The notes below the pieces were generated by a model that had not been told where the DNA came from, made no database searches, and worked only from the letters and a program-made list of their open reading frames with translations. From positions 2,140,383 through 2,204,382 of the forward strand of contig CM044967.1 in NCBI GenBank assembly GCA_024516035.1: a stretch of 64,000 nucleotides of DNA. The letters are read 5' to 3'. Position 1 is the first letter of the stretch. Each line of letters starts with the position of its first letter. Shown here piece after piece: positions 20,302-30,625 of this stretch. The position numbers and the translations under genes are program-made. This DNA is from Bactericera cockerelli (Eukaryota > Arthropoda > Insecta > Hemiptera > Triozidae).

Positions 20302-21060
20302 CCGCCCAGTCGTCACTCACATCGAAAAGATTGTCTCTAAATCCTCTAGTATGCTTGGATTTCTTTTTCGTTCTACCAAAGACTTTTCGAACGTTCTTCC
20401 AAAAAAAATCCTTTATTGCTCTTTAGTTCGAGGAATTTTGGAATTTGCTAGCCCTGTCTGGAATCCTTATTACAATATCCACTGTACATCTATAGAAGCT
20501 ATCAACATCGGGCATTGAAATTTATGTCAAAAAAATTCCGACTTGGATTAAGTTCTTATGAAGTTTTGGAATCTTCTCTCTCTCTTCTTCCATTATCACA
20601 CCGTAGATCACTTTATGATATTATAACTCTTTTTAAAATATTAAATAATCAAATTGATTGTCCTGAACTTCTTAGTGAAATTAATATCCATACCCCATCA
20701 CCTACAGCTCTCTCATTAACACGTGTACCTGTTCCTTTTTCAACTCCTCTTGCTCGCAGAAACTACCTTATTAACGCACCACTTCAACGACTTCAAAACC
20801 TTGCGAATGAACTATCTGATGATATCGATTTATATTTTACATCTGTGCCACAACTAAAATCGTACTTCCATCAAAAATATCTTCAATCTGATAGCTAATT
20901 CTAATAGCTATATCAATATTTTCTTTATAAAAATTTCCCACTTTTCGTTTTTTTAAATTGAAATTAGTATGATTTTTTTTTTTTCATGTCTTTAGTTAGA
21001 GAAAATGTATTAGTTAGTACAGGGTCCGCCCGTTTAAGTGTGTAATAAATAATAAAATAA
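20302..21060 (+). pseudogene. LINE (Jockey/CR1-type) pol C-terminus and 3' end
   Basis: Frame one (20316-20519) reads MLGFLFRSTKDF and YCSLVRGILEFASPVWNPYY. These are typical of the end of the reverse transcriptase and the linker of Jockey/CR1-like LINEs. A one-base shift near 20510 moves to the frame 20515-20898 (LKFMSKKFRLGLSSYE, LPLSHRRSLYDIITLFKILN, IDCPELL). The C-terminus and a short 3' UTR with an AATAAATAATAAAATAATG tail follow. The EN and RT core are missing, as expected for a 5'-truncated copy. Confidence 0.85.
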
Positions 21061-21690
21061 TGAAATAATATTTGGGATCTGCTTCATGTTTACTATCCTC
21101 TCATGTACTATCGTTTATTATCTACTCGACATACCTACACTTAGAGCTATCTTATAGAGATACGTTAGTATTAATCAAGTAGTTAGTATTTTCACACGTA
21201 TTTTCACACGTGTTTGAATGTTTTCAAAAAGAAATAATATATATAAAACATTTGAAGTTTGTATTAGAAATACCCCCAGGCACCTTCTGACAAGAAAGGT
21301 GTCTTCTTTAAATGCATACACACAATCACACCAGTGCATTATCGCCCTACGATGTACGTAAAAGTATTTTAGTCTGTTCGTACAGGTATGTCAATCTAAA
21401 TGTCTGCCTGTATGTCTGTACGTTATGTGTCTGTTCTAGGCGCGGCCGGTGGGGAAATGTTTTGGGGATACTTGGCGTTGCGGAACGCCATCGCGTTCTT
21501 TAATAATAATCATTATTACAGTTACTATACGCACAAATTATGCACTATTTATTCTTTTTATATGTCGCTTTTCACAAATTTATTGTATTCCATACGGCAC
21601 TTTTTACATTTTACGTAAACCACTTTTACTTAAAACCTAAAAAATCGGGCGTTTTTTCACATTCTGGTTTAGCAGGCTGAGGAATAGGAG
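21061..21690. other. unassigned part of the 4-kb composite
   Basis: It contains no recognisable gene. The three overlapping short frames at 21312-21640 are alternative readings of one unremarkable stretch. Confidence 0.4.
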
Positions 21691-22179
21691 TGGACTTTTC
21701 ACATTTTGGCTAAACCATCTTTACTTAAAACCCGAAAAATCGGGCGTTTTTCACATTCTGGTTAGTAGGCTGAAGAACAAGAGTGGACAATTCACTTTTT
21801 GGCTAATACTTAAACAAAGAAAGATGGAGTTTTTCACATTTTGGCGAATTCTTTTTCAACCTCTCAATTGTGAAAAGCGACACTATCTCAATAACTAAAG
21901 GCATTTCGCAGTTAAAATTATCAGGAATATTTAAAGCAAAAAGTTTCAAGTATTATATCCAAATTTGGTATAAATCGTACGTAGGACAACTGAGTAATGA
22001 AACTTTTTTTGAAAAAAACAACTTTTTATTTTTTCAAACCTCTCTCCTGAAAAATTTGATTTTGGCGCAATTCACATTTTGGCAAAAAGGTATCGATATA
22101 TCAAATTAAGGACATATACATAAGGGTCGCAAGAAAATGTCCGCCAAACAGGATTAAAAAGTTAAGATAATAATAATAA

Positions 22180-22212
22180 TAATATCGCCTTATTTATACT
22201 GCCCGATTAAAA
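22180..22212 (-). mobile_element. tC SINE tail fragment
   Basis: It shows TATCGCCTTATTTATACTGC of the tC tail. Confidence 0.6.
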
Positions 22213-22275
22213 AATGGAAATATTTGGAAATACCGAACCTGGAAAATAAAATTATATAAAAGAGAAACACGGCTC

Positions 22276-22322
22276 TTGATTACCAGACTAGCACCTTAAC
22301 CGCTTGACTACCAATGCACTGG
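22276..22322 (-). mobile_element. tB SINE head fragment
   Basis: It shows GATTACCAGACTAGC and CTTGACTACCAATGCACT, the 5' part of tB on the minus strand. Confidence 0.65.
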
Positions 22323-22379
22323 ACGAGTTCTATCCAGGCAATAGCCACGTATTTCAGAGTCACCCTGTACAAAGGTAAA

Positions 22380-23050
22380 TAACATGGAAATGGGAAACAG
22401 GAAATGAGGGAAAAACGCAAACAAGAGAAAAAGAAGAAGAGTGGTGAGGGAATTAGAGAGAGGAAGGAAAGAAGACATAGAAAGTTGCTTTAAACTTTAT
22501 GAGCTAAAATTAAATCTTGTAAGATAAAAATGTTTTTGGAAGGAGAATTAAAGAGGGAGAGAGAGAGAAAGGAAGAGAGTAGAGAATAAGAGGGAGAGAG
22601 AGAGAGAGAGAGAGGAAGAGGGAAGGAGAGAGAGAGGGGGGGAAGGAGAGAGAGAGGGAGGGAAGGAGAGAGAGAGAGAGAGAAAGAGAGAAGGAGAGAG
22701 AGAGACAGGAAGAGACAAGGAGAGAGAGAGAGACAGGAAAAGACAAGGAGAGAGAGAAAGAGAAATTAGAGAAGGAGAGAGTGAGAGAGAATTAATTAAA
22801 TTGAAAATATGTATGGCAAAATTATTTTGATAAATAAAATATACACAATCAATTACCTGCTAAGCGCTAAACTTAACTAACTGGGACATAATTTAGCGAG
22901 AGAGAGAACGAAAGAAAGAGAGGGAGAGAGAGATATAATAAAATAGAGAGAGAAGTAGTAAAATAGTGAGAGAGAGAGAGAGGGAAAAGTAGAAGAAGGA
23001 AGAGATCAAAAGAAAATGAGAGAAGGAGAGAAGAGACAGTTCATTGAGAG
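22380..23050. repeat. GA-rich polypurine tracts
   Basis: Two imperfect (GA)n blocks (22545-22800 and 22895-23045) are separated by an AT-rich stretch. The Leu/Ser-rich minus-strand frames are low-complexity artefacts. Confidence 0.9.
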
Positions 23051-23503
23051 TACGTAACCTCACCCATTGAAGCCATTGAGCAGCCGGCAAGAAGTTAAGT
23101 TCCGCTTTTAGAATTCAGCCTGACACAGTGAGAAATTTGTCGTGTTTACAGAACGGGCAATGAACTCGGAAAATCGTCGTCATGGTAACGAAACAGGGTT
23201 AGTAAACTGTGCCAGCGAACGCGGGACGAGACTTTGGGAATGTTGGCGTCACTTTAGGGGCTATTCGCTATGATAGTCCTTATTAGAAGTCACCGTGGCA
23301 AAGTGAGTTATGAAAAACAAAAGTAAGATCTCAGAAAGTACAACACCATCTTCATGTTAACTCTTGTTACAATAACATCAACAGAGAAATGCAACTGTAC
23401 AACAACTATCAGAACAATAAGACCTTACTGTTTCACTTTCATCTTTTATAACTTTGCTTGAAAAAATCAATGTATAACTATTAATCTATTTATCCTATCA
23501 TTA
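23051..23503. other. unassigned region with tE and 67-bp-unit fragments
   Basis: 23090-23280 is more GC-rich than its surroundings and has no partner. GTCACCGTGGCAAAGTGAGT at 23289-23308 is a tE head piece. 23310-23372 is a single stray unit of the minisatellite at 24021. Confidence 0.45.
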
Positions 23504-23752
23504 GCCAGCCTCCGTGGTGTAATGGTTGTGACTACTGCCCGTAGTCCAGAGTTCCCGAGTTCAACTCCCGGTTGGGGCAGACTTTTCGACAAAAATTCTG
23601 TTCCATCCAAATACGTGAGGCTGGCATTTCCGGCCCTACCCAGGCTGGGTGAGGTTAATGTGGTAGCTGGTACGATTCCCAGCGAATGGAGGGTAAAACC
23701 CCGTCCTGACTGTTTATCTCAGTCAGGACTTAAAACCAAATAGAATCAACTG
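23504..23752 (+). mobile_element. tA SINE, 3'-truncated
   Basis: The head CCTCCGTGGTGTAATGGTTG and GAGTTCAACTCCCGG is joined to the body GCTGGCATTTCCGGCC and CAGGCTGGGTGAGGTTAATG. It stops after AAACCAAATAGAATC, before the long tail seen at 24912. Confidence 0.85.
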
Positions 23753-24020
23753 GTCACAATAGATCTAATTAGGTCGCAGTGTTAATTTATTGTAAGGGTT
23801 TCACTGTAAACCCTGCAACCAGGTCAGATAATAATAAAAATCCATCATTATTAACTTCCCTAGTTCTGAATAAGTAGATAGCTAGATATTAAGTTAGTCA
23901 GGTGTAACTAATGTTAGTTTTTTTTATGTAGGTAAAAATATTATTGTAAATTGTGTTAAATGTTAAATTTTTATTGTGATATGTATAAATATCACAATAA
24001 AAATTTGAATTGAATTGAAT
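23753..24020. other. unassigned, with AT-rich hairpin
   Basis: Near 23970-24008 a TTTTTATTGTGATAT arm pairs with ATATCACAATAAAAA. A short TTGAA-repeat tail follows. It may be the end of a retroposon. Confidence 0.4.
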
Positions 24021-24415
24021 AACATGAAAAACAAAAGTAAGATCGCATAAGCTACAACACCATCTTCATGTTAACTATTGTTACAATAACATGAAAAACA
24101 AAAGTAATATCGCAGAAACTACAATACCATCTTCATGTTAACTCTTGTTACAATAACATGAAAAACAAAAGTAATATCGCAGAAACTACAATACCATCTT
24201 CATGTTAACTATTGTTACAATAACATGAAAAACAAAAGTAAGATCGCAGAAACTACAATACCATCTTCATGTCAACTCTTGTTACAATAACATGAAAAAC
24301 AAAAGTAAGATCGCAGAAACTACAATACCATCTTCATGTCAACTCTTGTTACAATAACATGAAAAACAAAAGTAAGATCGCAGAAACTACAATACCATCT
24401 TCATGTTAATTACAC
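24021..24415. repeat. 67-bp minisatellite, six units
   Basis: Units start at 24021, 24088, 24155, 24222, 24289 and 24356. They begin AACATGAAAAACAAAAGTAA and contain CCATCTTCATGT. Differences are few. A lone unit lies 700 bp upstream. Confidence 0.9.
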
Positions 24416-24591
24416 GGAGACACTTTCACCTAACAGATCTGCAATCTCTTGTTCTCCTCCATTTGAGAGCAAAACCAATTCCTGATGAGAAATGAGAATC
24501 GTAGAATCACGTCCAGGATTGTGCCAATCGAGTGAGCGAATCAGAATAGAACATAAGAGAATTATCCATGCATATTTACTATGAAGTACAT

Positions 24592-24645
24592 GTTCCTGAT
24601 ATTTATGTACATCTAGCACAACTTCTCACTTTTCTGTTCTGACTG
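24592..24645 (+). repeat. hammerhead-repeat relic
   Basis: It matches the repeat tail (TTTATGTACATCTAGCAC and TTCTCACTTTTCTGTT). There is no ribozyme core. Confidence 0.5.
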
Positions 24646-24911
24646 ATTTAGTACCGGATTCGGGGAGGAGTAATCAGGACAATTTCAGTATGATTTTGGA
24701 TAGTTTTGGTTTTTTACAAAGAAATCAAGCTACTTGTGATGCTGTGTTAAACTATAAAAATTAAAACTAAGTAGAGAAATGTTGCATGAAAAGTTTCAGA
24801 AAGTTTCACAGTCATTGTTTGTCGAGCGGTAATATCATAATTATATATAACTCTAGTTCGTGAAACTGTTAATAGTCTCATGTATTGGTGTATAAGTGTA
24901 TAAACGTATAA
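24646..24911. other. unassigned stretch
   Basis: AT-rich; nothing recognised. Confidence 0.4.
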
Positions 24912-25267
24912 CTCCTCCGTGTCGTAAACGGTTGTGACTACTGCCCGTAGACCAGAGATCCCGAGTTCGATCCCCGGTCGGAGCAGATTTTTTACACAGA
25001 AAATTCTATTCCCTCCGTACGGGTGAGGCTGGCATTTCCGGCCCTACTCAGGCTGGGTGAGGTTAATGGGGGTAGCTGGTACGATTCCCAGCGAATGGAG
25101 GGTAAAACCCCCGTCCTAATCCAAGACGTTAAATCAAATAGAATTTTTGGCGTTAGGAAGGGCATCCAGCCGTAAAAAAATGTGCCAAAACCAACCAACT
25201 CAACCAAGAGGTTGACAACGTCGACCCTGCTTGAGCGGTATAAGACAGAGTAAAAGAAGAAGAAGAT
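24912..25267 (+). mobile_element. tA SINE, full length (reference copy)
   Basis: The head has CTCCGTGTCGTAAACGGTTG, GACTACTGCCCGTAGACC and the B box GAGTTCGATCCCCGG. The body runs from GCTGGCATTTCCGGCC to ACCCCCGTCC. The long 3' tail includes GTTAGGAAGGGCATCCAGCC and CTTGAGCGGTATAAGACAGA, then (AAG)n. A minus copy at 34496-34860 has the same structure. The tail runs without a gap into the 36-bp satellite. Confidence 0.9.
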
Positions 25268-26860
25268 TTCATAGGCAAGTTTTGCGCCTCACACACACGG
25301 TCTATTCTCTACTTGGCTTGTGCCTCTCACACACGGTCTATTCTCCACTTGGCTTGTGCCTCTCACACACGGTCTATTCTCTACTTGGCTTGTGCCTCAC
25401 ACACCGTCTATTCTCTACTTGGCAGTGCCTCACACACACACGGTCTATTCTCTACTCGGCAGTGCCTCACACACACGGTCTATTCTCTACTTGGCTTGTG
25501 CCTCTCACAACACGGTCTACTCTCTACTTGGCTTGTGCCTCACACACACGGTCTATTCTCTACTTGGCTTGTGCCTCACATACTGGCTGGCTTGTGCCTC
25601 ACACACACGGTCTATTCTCTACTTGGCTCGTGCCTCACACACACGGTCTATTCTCTACTTGGCTTGTGCCTCACACACATGGTCTATTCTCTACTTGGCT
25701 TGTGCCTCACATACTTGGCTGCTTGTGCCTCACACACACGGTCTATTCTCTACTTGGCTTGTGCCTCACATACTTGGCTGGCTTGTGCCTCACACACACG
25801 GTCTATTCTCTACTTGGCTTGTGCCTCACACACACGGTCTATTCTCTACTTGGCTTGTGCCTCACATACTGGCTGCTTGTGCCTCACACACACGGTCTAT
25901 TCTCTACTTGGCTCGTGCCTCACACACACGGTCTATTCTCTACTTGGCTTGTGCCTCACACACACGGTCTATTCCTGCTTGAGCGGGATAAGACAGAGTA
26001 AAAGAGAAGATTTCATAGGCAAGTTTTGTGCCTCACACACACGGTCTATTCTCTACTTGGCTTGTGCCTCTCACACACGGTCTATTCTCCACTTGGCTTG
26101 TGCCTCTCACACACGGTCTATTCTCTACTTGGCTTGTGCCTCACACACCGTCTATTCTCTACTTGGCAGTGCCTCACACACACACGGTCTATTCTCTACT
26201 TGGCAGTGCCTCACACACACGGTCTATTCTCTACTTGGCTTGTGCCTCACACACACGGTCTACTCTCTACTTGGCTTGTGCCTCACACACACGGTCTATT
26301 CTCTACTTGGCTTGTGCCTCACATACTTGGCTGGCTTGTGCCTCACACACACGGTCTATTCTCTACTTGGCTCGTGCCTCACACACACGGTCTATTCTCT
26401 ACTTGGCTTGTGCCTCACACACATGGTCTATTCTCTACTTGGCTTGTGCCTCACATACTTGGCTGGCTTGTGCCTCACACACACGGTCTATTCTCTACTT
26501 GGCTTGTGCCTCACATACTTGGCTGGCTTGTGCCTCACACACACGGTCTATTCTCTACTTGGCTTGTGCCTCACATACTTGGCTGGCTTGTGCCTCACAC
26601 ACACGGTCTATTCTCTACTTGGCTCGTGCCTCACACACACGGTCTATTCTCTACTTGGCTTGTGCCTCACACACACGGTCTATTCCCTGCTTGAGCGGGA
26701 TAAGACAGAGTAAAAGAAGAAGATTTCATAGGCAAGTTTTGTGCCTCACACACACGGTCTATTCCCTGCTTGAGCGGGATAAGACAGAGTAAAAGAAGAA
26801 GATTTCATAGGCAAGTTTTGTGCCTCACACACACGGTCTATTCTCTACTTGGCAGTGCGT
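25268..26860. repeat. 36-bp satellite with SINE-tail higher-order units
   Basis: The basic unit is 36 bp: TGCCTCACACACACGG followed by TCTATTCTCTACTTGGCTTG. Short variants (CATACTTGGCTGG) are interspersed. Three more copies of the tA tail (TTGAGCGGGATAAGACAGAG) lie near 25978, 26693 and 26770, so the array was amplified in blocks of about 720-750 bp plus one of 76 bp. Since 36 is a multiple of three, all plus frames stay open (up to 466 codons at 25313-26713); these are not proteins. Confidence 0.95.
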
Positions 26861-27286
26861 CGCACAACCCCGTGTGCATCACCAGCGAGATATCTCGCCT
26901 TCATTTCGTAACCCTCCCGTAGTTCAAGCTGGACGGCCTCATTCGGATTCATTGAACTTGTGTGTTATTATCATTCTAGCGAATAATCATTGTGTTTATC
27001 ATCATCGCTGCGGCGGTGTGTATTATTATATCATCCAACTATTCGTACTGCGAAGCGTCGTACACTTTATTATCAGCAACAACGCACTTGCAACCGAAGG
27101 CAAGGTCTTGTCTAGCGCGTGCGCAAGAAGGCGTGATTGACGCATGGAGATGCACCGTCGTTGGACCGTCGAAAACCCTCTCAGTCATGAGTCGAAGCAG
27201 AAAAGTGAGAAGTTCATCTTACAAGCCAAATAAAGATGGCTCAGGATGGGTCCTCTGTAAAAAAAAATAATAAAAAAAAAAATATA
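26861..27286. other. unassigned, GC-richer stretch
   Basis: It has no repeat partner apart from GCAGAAAAGTGAGAAGTTC at 27197, the hammerhead-repeat tail motif. An AATAAA at 27229 and an A-rich end at 27258-27282 suggest an old retroposed transcript end. The frame 26992-27270 shows no family I recognise. Confidence 0.35.
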
Positions 27287-27529
27287 TCTTAATATATAAA
27301 TGTCAAAGTCACTGACTGACTGACCACTGACTGACTGATCATCGCTCTACAGCCCAAACCGTAATACCTAGCGATCTGAAATTTGGTAGGTAGCTTTGTC
27401 TTATAGTCTAGATGTGCAATAAGACGGGATTTTTTCGAAATTCCCACTACAACACCTGCCATTCGCGAAAAAGGATTTTTTGCTTTCACGGCCATGCCTC
27501 GGCCCGCAAAGCGGGCGACAGCCCGCTAG
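27287..27529 (+). mobile_element. mini-Helitron
   Basis: Starts TC after A, ends CTAG before T, with hairpin GCCCGC, AAA, GCGGGC near the 3' end. It is the sister copy of 3901-4159 (shared AAGACGGGATTTTTTC and CCATGCCTCGGCCCGC). Confidence 0.8.
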
Positions 27530-27866
27530 TGAAAAATAAAACAAATGATTTATTATTATTATTTTTTTTTTTTTTTATGGCTTTAACGGCAGGATTCTCA
27601 CACTGTGAGCTCTTCCACCCAACCGATCTTCCACCCAATTACTATAGTGAGTAGCATATAATAGGTTGATCCCCATATATTGTGAGGGAATCAACTGTTT
27701 GTTTTTCACTTTAAATAAATAAATAAATTCAAATTCTAATTAATATTATTCTACTTGAGCCTCTTTCCAGAGAGCACTTTCACCCTCAAAATAGCAAGAA
27801 GAGCTTTCCAACGTCATTTTGTTCAAATAACACACTCGCTGAGTAAATTATTTAAACGAAATTTTT
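27530..27866. other. unassigned, with retroposon-like tail
   Basis: It holds a poly-T run, CTCTTCCACCCAACC (V-repeat-like) and a TAAATAAATAAATAAATT tail near 27711-27727. Confidence 0.4.
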
Positions 27867-28072
27867 GGTACTCGAGTGGAGTGGTTAACGCGCTGGTCTA
27901 GTAATCCAGGTAGCACAGGGATCCGTTGGTTCGAATCCCACCCGATGAATGATTTTTTACTAATCTATTTGAGTTTGTGGCCACATAATAATAAGACTCT
28001 GAGGGTTAGGTGATGGAAAATGCTTTGAGCATTAACCACGCCTGGTGGTTACCTTCCACTAAAGATTGTTAT
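27867..28072 (+). mobile_element. tB SINE, full length
   Basis: Head GTGGTTAACGCGCTGGTC, B box GGTTCGAATCCC, body CCACATAATAATAAGACTC, tail TTCCACTAAAG with ATT repeats. It is the left member of a duplicated block (see 28768). Confidence 0.9.
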
Positions 28073-28170
28073 TATTAGTATAATAATAATACCTTTAAGT
28101 ATTGTATACGGTACATGACCAAATTTACAAAAAAGAACATTAACAACCAATATGCACCACTAAAAAGTAT
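28073..28170 (+). repeat. duplicated flank of the tB copy
   Basis: ATACCTTTAAGTATTGTATA, GGTACATGACCAAATTTAC and AATATGCACCA recur at 28986-29075 after the next plus-strand tB copy. Confidence 0.7.
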
Positions 28171-28194
28171 TATTATAATACCTGCTTTTTGCAT

Positions 28195-28510
28195 GGTAAG
28201 CCAGACTGTTCTTCAAGTCGGACTATAGTGCGCTGTGATTGGTTGAGAGAGGGTAATAGTAGTAGTAGTAATAATAATACTCTTTAGTGAAAGGTAACCA
28301 CCAGGCAAGGGTAATGCTTAAAGCATTTTCTACCATCTAACCCTCAGATTCTTATTATTATTTGGTCACAAACTCTAATTAATGAGGAAAAATTCATGCA
28401 TTGGGTGGGATTCGAACCAACGGATCCCTACACTACCATGATTACCAGGTAGTGTAGGGTCTGGCTTATTTTAACTTTAATCCTGTTTTACAATTTGTTC
28501 CTTAACAAAA
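28195..28510. mobile_element. X MITE split by a tB SINE
   Basis: The halves (28195-28262 and 28460-28510) carry the X-family signature GGACTATAGTGCGCTGTGAT and ACTTTAATCCTGTTTTACAA. The split is caused by the SINE at 28263. Confidence 0.55.
28263..28459 (-). mobile_element. tB SINE, head truncated
   Basis: The minus-strand copy ends within the head. At the break a perfect 12-bp inverted repeat appears: CCCTACACTACC, ten bases, GGTAGTGTAGGG. Confidence 0.8.
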
Positions 28511-28767
28511 TCACTTGAACACCAATGCATGCATGCTAGTGTGTTAATTCGTGACTGTCTGAACTCATACAATATTATGACTCATGAGTCATGAATGATC
28601 ATTTGAAAAGATAACTTTTACCTGTTAAAACAATGATGAATTTAAAATAATTAAAATAAAAATTCTCTGTTTAATAAGTACCTAAATGTCAGCGTCAATC
28701 ACTCTTAAAATCGTAATAGACTCTCTCTTGAATCTTCTTCGGGTAACTCTGCAATCTATAATAATTG
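28511..28767. other. unassigned AT-rich stretch
   Basis: It contains TGACTCATGAGTCA, a short palindrome, and nothing else that I recognise. Confidence 0.4.
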
Positions 28768-29075
28768 GTGCATTGGTAGTCAAGTGGTTAACGCGCTAGT
28801 CTGGTAATCCAGGTAGCGTAGGGATCAGTTGGTTCGAATCGCACTCAGTGCACGAATTTTTCCTCATTAATTTGAGTTTGTGACCACATAATAATAAGAC
28901 TCTGAGGGTTAGATGGTAGAAAATGCTTTGAGCATTAACCTCGCCTGGTGGTTACCTTCCACTAAAGAGTGTTATTATTAGTATAATAATAATACCTTTA
29001 AGTATTGTATATTTTACGGTACATGACCAAATTTACAAAAAAGAATATTAACAACAAATATGCACCAAGAAACAG
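28768..29075 (+). mobile_element. tB SINE, full length, plus duplicated flank
   Basis: This complete copy (28768-28985) has head, B-box region GGTTCGAATCGC (one change), body and tail. The 90 bp that follow repeat those after 28072, so SINE and flank were copied together. Confidence 0.85.
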
Positions 29076-29099
29076 GAGTCCCTATAATGTACATAAGTA

Positions 29100-29175
29100 G
29101 TGTAAGTATAAATAGTGCTTTATTTACACTGTCAGCTGTCAGCTGTCAGCGCAAGACAGGTCCCATTATGCCAAC
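29100..29175. repeat. W repeat copy
   Basis: It has TGCTTTATTTACACTGTC, a small CAGCTGT triplication and CAGGTCCCATTATGCCAACA. Confidence 0.5.
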
Positions 29176-29299
29176 AGCCAAAGTGGAATAGTAATTTTTA
29201 ATTGAAAAAAATTGGATAATAAATGTGCCTGGAATCTTTCCCGAATGTGGGCCAAAAAAACCGCACAAAATGTTTTTCACAAACATACAAAAAATCACA

Positions 29300-29405
29300 A
29301 AAAATATTAGAACTTCTCACTTTTCTGTTTTCCATGATCCTAAGCAGATTCGAACCCACGCACCCCCTGCATGGAGCTACGTCACTTCTCAATCCAGGTT
29401 ACAGG
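29300..29405 (-). repeat. hammerhead-tail motif and tRNA-like piece
   Basis: AACTTCTCACTTTTCTGTTT is the hammerhead-repeat tail motif. Next to it the minus strand has GTGGGTTCGAATCTGC, a B-box-like stretch, with no clear A box. Confidence 0.4.
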
Positions 29406-29615
29406 TAAATGAACCTTTCTCCACTGCAATATCGACCCATCAAAGACTAAGAGCATGGGAAAGTGTGTTGTTTCCCCCCCTCCATACATCTGGAGCGGGT
29501 ATGCATCAAGAAGCATTGACACCCGTGGAATATTAAATTTTCCGAGAAATTTTCCGAGAAAAGCGTCTTTTCCTTATGGGGAAAGTTTCATTGGCTCTTC
29601 TGTTGTTGATGTTTA

Positions 29616-30176
29616 TGCAGTCAAAACAGCATGTAAGAGAAACCTGAATATTAGAAAACTACATATTTAAGAGAAACCTGGATATAAGAGAACTAGATAT
29701 TTAAGAGAAACCTAGTTATAAGAGACCTAGGGCGGAATTAATAGACAACATCAAGAACTTAAGTCGTTGGTAAGTGTCGATTTTCCCTATCTTACACAGT
29801 ACGCAATCCGTGAAGTTGGCTCGCCCCTAAAACCAATATGAAAGCTTTATTAGTCAAAAGTTTGTACTCACTTTGTACTCCTTTGTACCAAAAATTATTT
29901 CGCCTGTACCCCTACCGTTTACGAGATATAAGGGTTGCTAGATGGGCGAGCCAGCTTCACGTTAGCGCCACTGAGGTATTACAAAAACGTCTATTAATTC
30001 CGCCCCTAGATATTTAAGAGAAACCTGAATATCAGAAAACTAGATGTTTAAGAGAAACCTGGATATAAGAGAACAATTTTCAGTTTAAAATGTATTAACT
30101 CTTTATAAGAGAAACCTGGATATAAGGAGAAAAAAAAATCTAGTCCTTTGAGTTCTCTTATATCCAGGTTCGACTT
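29616..30176. mobile_element. Tigger-like MITE
   Basis: It starts CAGTCAAAACAGCATG and ends TATATCCAGGTTCGACT. Both sides are packed with AAGAGAAACCTGGATATAAG-type subterminal repeats, as in 8023-9150. It encodes nothing and was split by the M1 MITE at 29730. Confidence 0.7.
29730..30005. mobile_element. M1 MITE, TTA/CTA-flanked
   Basis: It has inverted ends GGGCGGAATTAATAGAC and GTCTATTAATTCCGCCC, flanked by CTA (29727-29729 and 30006-30008). A 3-bp YTA duplication fits PIF/Harbinger-type elements. At 276 bp it is the longest of four copies in the window and the only one with the middle segment TTTGTACTCCTTTGTACC. Confidence 0.8.
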
Positions 30177-30299
30177 TATATCTGATGGTAAAATGGAAGA
30201 ACGGTGTCTTCCATTGGTAACAGTTATAAAAAAGAATCTTCCTTACCTCTACCAAATTTTTATTTATTTATTCATTAGAATTGAATATTAGAATTGCCG

Positions 30300-30350
30300 G
30301 GTCTTGGTCGGGATCCGAACCCCCAACCTACCGGGTAGTAAAAGGAATCC
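30300..30350 (-). repeat. tRNA-like B-box fragment
   Basis: The minus strand reads GGGGGTTCGGATCCCGACC. It is possibly a tRNA-like SINE head; there is no body. Confidence 0.3.
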
Positions 30351-30354
30351 GACT

Positions 30355-30625
30355 CATATAATCTGGAGGTCGCGGTCGGTGGTTCGAGTCTCTAGTATAG
30401 CAAATATTTAGCGAGTTTGATATCACAACTCAGTAGCTGGACCGATAAGGCTACGGTGTAACCTGGAGGTTGGTGGTTCGAGTCTCTAGTATTGCAAATA
30501 TTTAGCGAGTTTGATATCACAACCTCAGTAGCTGAACCGATAAAGCTATCGTGTAACCTGGAGTTCGATGGTTCGAGTCCCAAGTTAGGTTAAAATTTAG
30601 CAGTGTGAGTTCAAGTAATTGTGAC
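30355..30625 (+). mobile_element. three tandem tD SINE heads
   Basis: Three head copies follow one another about 65-80 bp apart (B boxes near 30380, 30475 and 30570, GTGGTTCGAGTC type). They are joined by a short AAATATTTAGCGAGTTTGAT body start. Only the last continues toward the normal body. Confidence 0.8.

Larger units (their letters stand above)
18370..22367. mobile_element. 4.0-kb composite with TA-flanked inverted ends
   Basis: The left end starts CAGAGTGAATCT and soon reads GATAGAACTCGTCCA. The right end holds TGGACGAGTTCTATC and closes AGAGTCACCCTG. Both are bounded by TA (18368-18369 and 22368-22369), as for Tc1/mariner-type insertion. A second inverted layer lies inside: 18860-19010 against 21790-22100, with GCCAAAATGTGAAA-like motifs. 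The inner part holds the hairpin element and a LINE 3' end. I saw no transposase. Confidence 0.6.

Noticed and set aside
25313..26713. 466-codon open frame, apparently a Leu/Cys/His-rich repeat protein
   Set aside because: All three plus frames stay open because the satellite unit is 36 bp; the DNA unit, not a peptide, is conserved.
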